A stretch of DNA of 55,619 bases from Lachnospiraceae bacterium (lineage in GTDB: Bacteria > Bacillota > Clostridia > Lachnospirales > Lachnospiraceae). The translations under genes were made by a program, and so were the position numbers. Where the stretch lies: NCBI GenBank assembly GCA_017467805.1, contig JAFUKJ010000104.1:1-55619 (forward strand), given 5' to 3'. This document shows, in pieces, positions 51,622 through 55,619 of the stretch (position 1 is its first letter; each line of letters starts with the position of its first letter). The notes under the pieces are model-generated. The model was given only the letters and a program-made list of their open reading frames with translations. It ran no database searches and was not told the DNA's origin.

Positions 51622-52584
51622 ATGGGCAGTGTACACCCGTTAAAGCGATTTATATATCATCATAAGCTTACAACTAAGCTATACAATATTTATAGAAATT
51701 ATAACAGAGACAAGCGTAATAAGATGAGTGATGAGGATTTTGCGCATTGGAGACATATCTTCCGAACGGGAAGGGACTTAGACTTAGATAATCCCAGAAC
51801 CTTTAATGAAAAAATATGGTGGCTTAAGCTCTATGACAGGAATCCGTTAAAGACAATTTGTACGGATAAGTACAGACTTCAGGAGTATGTGAAGGAATGT
51901 GGCTTAGGACATATTTGTAATGAAATCTATGGCGTTTATGATTCCTTTGACGAGATTCCGTTTGACGAATTGCCAGATAGATTTTATATCAAATGTAATC
52001 ATACCTCGGGCTGCAATATCATCTATGACAGAAGCAAGCCATTTGACTTTGTATATTATAAGAATGAGTTTGATTTCTGGATGCAGAGGAATTATTTCTG
52101 GGGCAGCAGAGAGTATAATTACAAGGATATTGTTCCGAAGATTATCTGTGAAAAGGTATTGGAGGATAAGGAAGGAAATCTTCCTGCAGATTACAAGGTT
52201 ATGTGTTTCCATGGAGAAGCAAAGCTGATGTTTTTGGGAAACAATCTGGCTGGTAAGGATGGGGCGCATTCAGGCTGTGGATATTGCGACGTGTTTGATA
52301 GAGATTTCAACTGGATTCCAATCTTGGATGAGAGACCGCATTATACAGAGAAGCCGATAGAAAAGCCTGATAACTACGAGACAATGTTTCAGTATGCGGA
52401 GATTTTAGGAAAACCATTTAGGCATGTCAGAGTGGATTTCTATGACGTGGATGGTAAAATCTATATTGGTGAGATGACTTTCAACCATGGTGGAGGTTGT
52501 CAGGATTTGCAGCCAGAGGAATGGGCATTGAAGATGGGAGACTGGATTTCATTAGATGGAATAGAGAGAATCAAACAGGAATAA
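51622..52584 (+). CDS. TupA-like ATP-grasp ligase
   Basis: The 320-residue protein has the TupA-like ATPgrasp layout: TFNEKIWWLKLYDRNPLKTICTDKY in the N-terminal half, FYIKCNHTSGCNII, ICEKVLEDKEGNLPADYKVMCFHGE in the ATP-binding part, and RVDFYDVDGKIYIGEMTFNHGGG as the metal-binding end. TupA is named from teichuronopeptide synthesis in alkaliphilic bacilli, where an amino acid chain is tied to a uronic acid polymer. Here it may attach an amino acid to the uronic acid made by the TviB/TviC-like pair. ATG at 51622 has GGAGG 8 bases upstream; the GTG at 51607 is rejected. It sits between AsnB-like and GT4 genes. Confidence 0.82.
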   Translation: MGSVHPLKRFIYHHKLTTKLYNIYRNYNRDKRNKMSDEDFAHWRHIFRTGRDLDLDNPRTFNEKIWWLKLYDRNPLKTICTDKYRLQEYVKECGLGHICNEIYGVYDSFDEIPFDELPDRFYIKCNHTSGCNIIYDRSKPFDFVYYKNEFDFWMQRNYFWGSREYNYKDIVPKIICEKVLEDKEGNLPADYKVMCFHGEAKLMFLGNNLAGKDGAHSGCGYCDVFDRDFNWIPILDERPHYTEKPIEKPDNYETMFQYAEILGKPFRHVRVDFYDVDGKIYIGEMTFNHGGGCQDLQPEEWALKMGDWISLDGIERIKQE

Positions 52585-52597
52585 GGATGAGGATGGT

Positions 52598-53689
52598 ATG
52601 AAGAAAATAGCTTTATTCATTGGTTCACTGCAAAAGGGCGGTTCTGAACGTGTGATGGCCAATCTTGCGGAATATTTTTATAAAAAGGGTTATGAGGTGC
52701 TGCTGGTTACACAATATAAGAGAGAGGTGGAGTATGATATTCCACCGAAGATACAAAGAGTGTATTCAGAACCTGCCAAGGAGCAATTGCAGGGAGGGCG
52801 TATTCATAATTTTATGGTAAGGTTCCAAACGCTGAGAAATATATGGAAGGAACACCAGCCAGATGTGATTTTATCATTTTTAGGTAAGAATAATCTGATG
52901 GCAATTATTACCTCACGTTTTCTGCCTGTCAAAGTAGTAACATCGGTACGTGGCGAACCGACGATGGAGTATGAAGGGAAAGCGATGCAGAGAGTAGCAA
53001 AGCTTTTGTTTCGATTTGCAGATGGTGTTGTACTGCAGACTAAAATGGCTTTGGAATTCTTTCCTGATAGCGTTAGACGCAAGGCTGTTATTTTACCGAA
53101 TCCTTTGAACTTGAACTTTATTAGGGAGAAATATCAAGGTGAGCGGGAAAATGTGATTGTGACAGCAGGACGACTGGATGAGAATAAGAATCATAAGATG
53201 CTGATAAAGGCATTTGCTAATATTGCAGAGCAATATCCTGATACAAAGCTTGTTATCTACGGAGAGGGTGAAAATCGAACAAAGCTGGAGAGTCTTGTGA
53301 AAGAAAAGGGCTTAGAGGATAGAATATCGCTTCCAGGAAGTGTAAGTGACCTTGCAGACAGGATGTATTGTGTAAGAGCCTTTGTACTTACTTCTGATAC
53401 CGAGGGAATGCCAAACTCCCTGCTGGAAGCTATGACACTTGGCTTAACTGTGATTTCTACGGATTGTCCATGTGGAGGCCCTGCAACCTTGATTAAGGAT
53501 GGAGAAAATGGTCTGTTGATTCCTGTAAGAGATGAAGAAGCGTTAACTAATGCGTTAATAAAAATTTTATCAGATTGGGAATATGCAGATAAATTAGGTA
53601 ATAATGCACACAATATCACAAAAGAGATGCATCCCGACAAAGTAAACAGTGAATGGGAAAAATATTTGCTCGGGATTGCTAAAAAATAA
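52598..53689 (+). CDS. GT4 family glycosyltransferase
   Basis: The 363-residue GT-B enzyme opens IALFIGSLQKGGSERVMANLAEYF and has VIVTAGRLDENKNHKMLI and EGMPNSLLE (E-x7-E) with the STDCPCGGP stretch. It is a likely paralogue of the product of 48584. It is the last gene of this transcript; a strong terminator follows 9 bases after its stop. With five GT4 genes (41981 to 52598) and one priming enzyme, the second glycan could have a repeat of about six sugars. Confidence 0.85.
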   Translation: MKKIALFIGSLQKGGSERVMANLAEYFYKKGYEVLLVTQYKREVEYDIPPKIQRVYSEPAKEQLQGGRIHNFMVRFQTLRNIWKEHQPDVILSFLGKNNLMAIITSRFLPVKVVTSVRGEPTMEYEGKAMQRVAKLLFRFADGVVLQTKMALEFFPDSVRRKAVILPNPLNLNFIREKYQGERENVIVTAGRLDENKNHKMLIKAFANIAEQYPDTKLVIYGEGENRTKLESLVKEKGLEDRISLPGSVSDLADRMYCVRAFVLTSDTEGMPNSLLEAMTLGLTVISTDCPCGGPATLIKDGENGLLIPVRDEEALTNALIKILSDWEYADKLGNNAHNITKEMHPDKVNSEWEKYLLGIAKK

Positions 53690-53697
53690 ACAATTAG

Positions 53698-53727
53698 AAG
53701 AGATTGCGAGGGAGCAATCTCTTTTTT
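53698..53727 (+). terminator. Rho-independent terminator ending the second assembly cluster
   Basis: A 9-10-bp stem (53699-53707 with 53714-53722), a 6-base loop and six T residues form a strong terminator after the last GT4 gene. Confidence 0.88.
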
Positions 53728-53755
53728 GTAATGGTTTGCAAGGAGTGTGGGTACA

Positions 53756-53784
53756 TTGAAAAATAATACTTTTTATGTTATCAT
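53756..53784 (+). promoter_or_regulatory. Sigma-A-type promoter for the second asnB-like gene
   Basis: TTGAAA (53756-53761), 17 bases and TATCAT (53779-53784) lie between the terminator and the gene. The predicted start near 53791 leaves a leader of about 70 bases with AGAGGAG at 53851-53857. Confidence 0.7.
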
Positions 53785-53862
53785 CTCTAAGGATAAGATA
53801 CAGTAGGCGTAGTGCGTGCTGAATTGGAAATGAACCTGTTTTGAACAAAAAGAGGAGTATAT

Positions 53863-55619
53863 ATGTGCGGAATAGCAGGATTTTGTAATCATCCGAATAA
53901 ATGGATGGAAAATATAGAAAAGATGAATCAAAGAATGTATCACAGAGGACCTGATGCAGGAGATATATGGGCTTCTGAGGATGCAAAGGTTGTGTTGGGA
54001 CATAGACGACTTTCGATTGTGGATTTATCAGCAAATGGTGCGCAACCAATGCATTCTGCTTCTGGAAGGTATGTATGTGTATTTAATGGAGAGATTTATA
54101 ATTACAGAAAGATTAGAGAAAAGCTTTTAGCAGAGAAGAAGGTAACTGCATTTAGAGGTAATTCGGATACAGAGGTCTTACTGGAAGCCTTTGAAGCATA
54201 TGGAGTTAGAGAGACTATTGCGATGTGCAAGGGGATGTTTGCTATTGCACTTTTTGACAAGCAGACAGGAAAGCTGACTTTGGTAAGGGATAGAATTGGA
54301 GAGAAGCCGTTATACTACGGTTTTGTAAACGGACACTTTGCGTTTGCCTCTGATTTGGGATGTCTTACGGTATTGGATGATTTTCAGAATGAGATTGATA
54401 CGAAGGTATTACAGATATACTTTATCCATGGATATATACCTGCACCTTATTCTATTTATCAGGATATCTATAAACTGGATGCAGGATGTATGCTGGAGAT
54501 AGATGCACCTTATAAGGAGCCTAAGGTTAGTGCATACTGGTCAGTCAGAGAGGCTGCCAAGTATGGTGAGGAGCATCCGTTTAAAGGAACAAGAGAAGAG
54601 GCGGCAGACGAGTTAGAGCGCTTGTTGAAGGAGTCTATTAAGGATCAGATGGTGGCAGATGTACCCGTAGGTGCATTTCTATCAGCGGGAATAGACAGTA
54701 GTACGGTAGTGGCTTTGATGCAGGCACAGTCTACCAATAAGGTTAAGAGCTTTACCATAGGAGTGAATGACCCTAAGTATAATGAAGCAGTATATGCGAA
54801 AGAGATTGCCAGACACTTAGGTACAGAACACACAGAGCTGTATATTACAGAGGAGGATGCGAAGCAGGTAATTCCAAAGCTTGCAGGAATGTTCGCAGAG
54901 CCATTTGCGGATTCGTCACAGATACCGACCTATTTGGTAAGTAAGATGACCAGGGAGCATGTAACAGTATCTTTGAGTGGAGATGCAGGAGACGAGTTGT
55001 TTTGCGGATATGGAACCTATGGTTCTGTAGAGAGAATCTGGAGCAAGATGCATAAGTATCCATATGGTGTGCGAAAGCTTTGCAGTGATTTGCTGGTAGC
55101 TATGCCATTTGGTAAGAATAATAAAGTAATACAGACTAAGGCGCATTTGCTTGGAGCAAAAGGCCCTGAGCACTTGTATGAGCTTTCTAATCAGCAGGAA
55201 GCTTTGAGTATGGATATCGCATTAGAGAAGGAAGTATATTCTTATAAGCATAATGAATATCCGACAGGCTTTTTGAAGGATCCGAAGAATTGTATTATGT
55301 TGATGGATATGCAGGTATATCATCCTGATGATATTTTGGTTAAGGTAGACAGAACAGCAATGGCAGTATCGTTGGAAACCAGAGTTCCGATGCTGGATAA
55401 GGATGTGGTGGAGTTTGCCTGGAGTGTTCCGATGGAGTATAAGAGACAGGGCGAGGAACGTAAGATTATTCTGAAGGATGTCTTATATCGCTATGTTCCT
55501 AAGGAAATGATGGACAGACCAAAGACGGGCTTTTCGATTCCGATTATGAAGTGGTTAAAGGAGCCTGAATTAAAAGCATGGGCAGAGGCTTTGATAGACA
55601 GAAAGACTTTGGAGCAGCA
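53863..55619 (+). CDS. AsnB-like glutamine amidotransferase (second copy), 3' end outside the window
   Basis: The open frame starts at an ATG with AGAGGAG 5 bases upstream and runs without a stop for 585 codons to the window edge. Cys2 in MCGIAGF is the glutaminase nucleophile; MYHRGPDAG, the PP-loop LSAGIDSS (273-280) and SGDAGDE follow as in asparagine synthetases. It is clearly diverged from the copy at 49725 (for example SAGIDSS against SGGYDSS), so it is not a recent duplicate. It has its own promoter and lies after a terminator, so it may be regulated separately. It could be the true asparagine synthetase, a second uronic acid amidase, or act on another carboxyl group. Confidence 0.88.
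   Translation, partial: MCGIAGFCNHPNKWMENIEKMNQRMYHRGPDAGDIWASEDAKVVLGHRRLSIVDLSANGAQPMHSASGRYVCVFNGEIYNYRKIREKLLAEKKVTAFRGNSDTEVLLEAFEAYGVRETIAMCKGMFAIALFDKQTGKLTLVRDRIGEKPLYYGFVNGHFAFASDLGCLTVLDDFQNEIDTKVLQIYFIHGYIPAPYSIYQDIYKLDAGCMLEIDAPYKEPKVSAYWSVREAAKYGEEHPFKGTREEAADELERLLKESIKDQMVADVPVGAFLSAGIDSSTVVALMQAQSTNKVKSFTIGVNDPKYNEAVYAKEIARHLGTEHTELYITEEDAKQVIPKLAGMFAEPFADSSQIPTYLVSKMTREHVTVSLSGDAGDELFCGYGTYGSVERIWSKMHKYPYGVRKLCSDLLVAMPFGKNNKVIQTKAHLLGAKGPEHLYELSNQQEALSMDIALEKEVYSYKHNEYPTGFLKDPKNCIMLMDMQVYHPDDILVKVDRTAMAVSLETRVPMLDKDVVEFAWSVPMEYKRQGEERKIILKDVLYRYVPKEMMDRPKTGFSIPIMKWLKEPELKAWAEALIDRKTLEQ

Overview
The window looks like a chromosomal segment of a low-to-mid GC, Gram-positive, spore-lineage Clostridia member, most likely Lachnospiraceae. 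Reasons: CdaR, HPr with both His15 and Ser46, a Spo0A-type DNA-binding domain, strong GGAGG ribosome sites, AGA-rich arginine codons, and the mix of surface-glycan families. The species cannot be read from the sequence.

Layout. (1) 1-3456: housekeeping flank: a stub of the gene before cdaR, cdaR, ptsH and leuA. (2) 3473-5516: an rmlD-like reductase, a convergent DUF212/YuiD-like membrane gene and a stand-alone Spo0A-C-like regulator with a problematic start codon. (3) 5593-18881: first glycan assembly line, with GtrB-like and other GT2 enzymes, a WbaP-like priming transferase, a Wzz-like protein, an EpsG-type polymerase that is frameshifted at an 8-T run, GT4 enzymes, a GT52/polysialyltransferase-like enzyme and a PglK/MsbA-like ABC exporter. 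(4) 18895-24605: pseudaminic acid genes pseB, pseC, pseF, pseI and pseG behind their own promoter; pseI is fused to an N-formyltransferase domain. (5) 24638-34641: decorations: two acyltransferase systems (AT3; MBOAT plus an SGNH-like partner), two GT-C-like membrane proteins, a WecE-like aminotransferase, a PseH-like GNAT and an ArnC/GtrB-like GT2. (6) 34644-37264: an O-antigen-ligase-like protein behind its own promoter. (7) 37317-53689: second assembly line of Campylobacter Pgl type (PglF-, PglE-, PglC- and PglA-like) in which an ATP-grasp enzyme sits where an acetyltransferase would be expected, then TviB- and TviC-like uronic acid enzymes, a polysaccharide deacetylase broken by an amber codon, four GT4 enzymes, an AsnB-like amidotransferase and a TupA-like ATP-grasp ligase. 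(8) 53756-end: a second asnB-like gene that runs off the window.

How the parts work together (inference): the two phosphoglycosyl transferases would start two undecaprenyl-diphosphate-linked glycans. The first would be capped or decorated with CMP-pseudaminic acid, possibly N-formylated. The second would contain a 4-amino-6-deoxy sugar and HexNAc uronic acid that can be turned into an amide or an amino-acid conjugate. EpsG, the ABC exporter and the ligase-like protein would handle polymerisation, export and attachment. Acyl groups and side-chain sugars would be added outside the membrane. No MOP-family Wzx flippase, rmlA/B/C, PglD or tyrosine-kinase partner is visible. All genes from 5103 onward are on the plus strand, mostly overlapping or closely spaced. 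Promoter calls are consensus matches read by eye.
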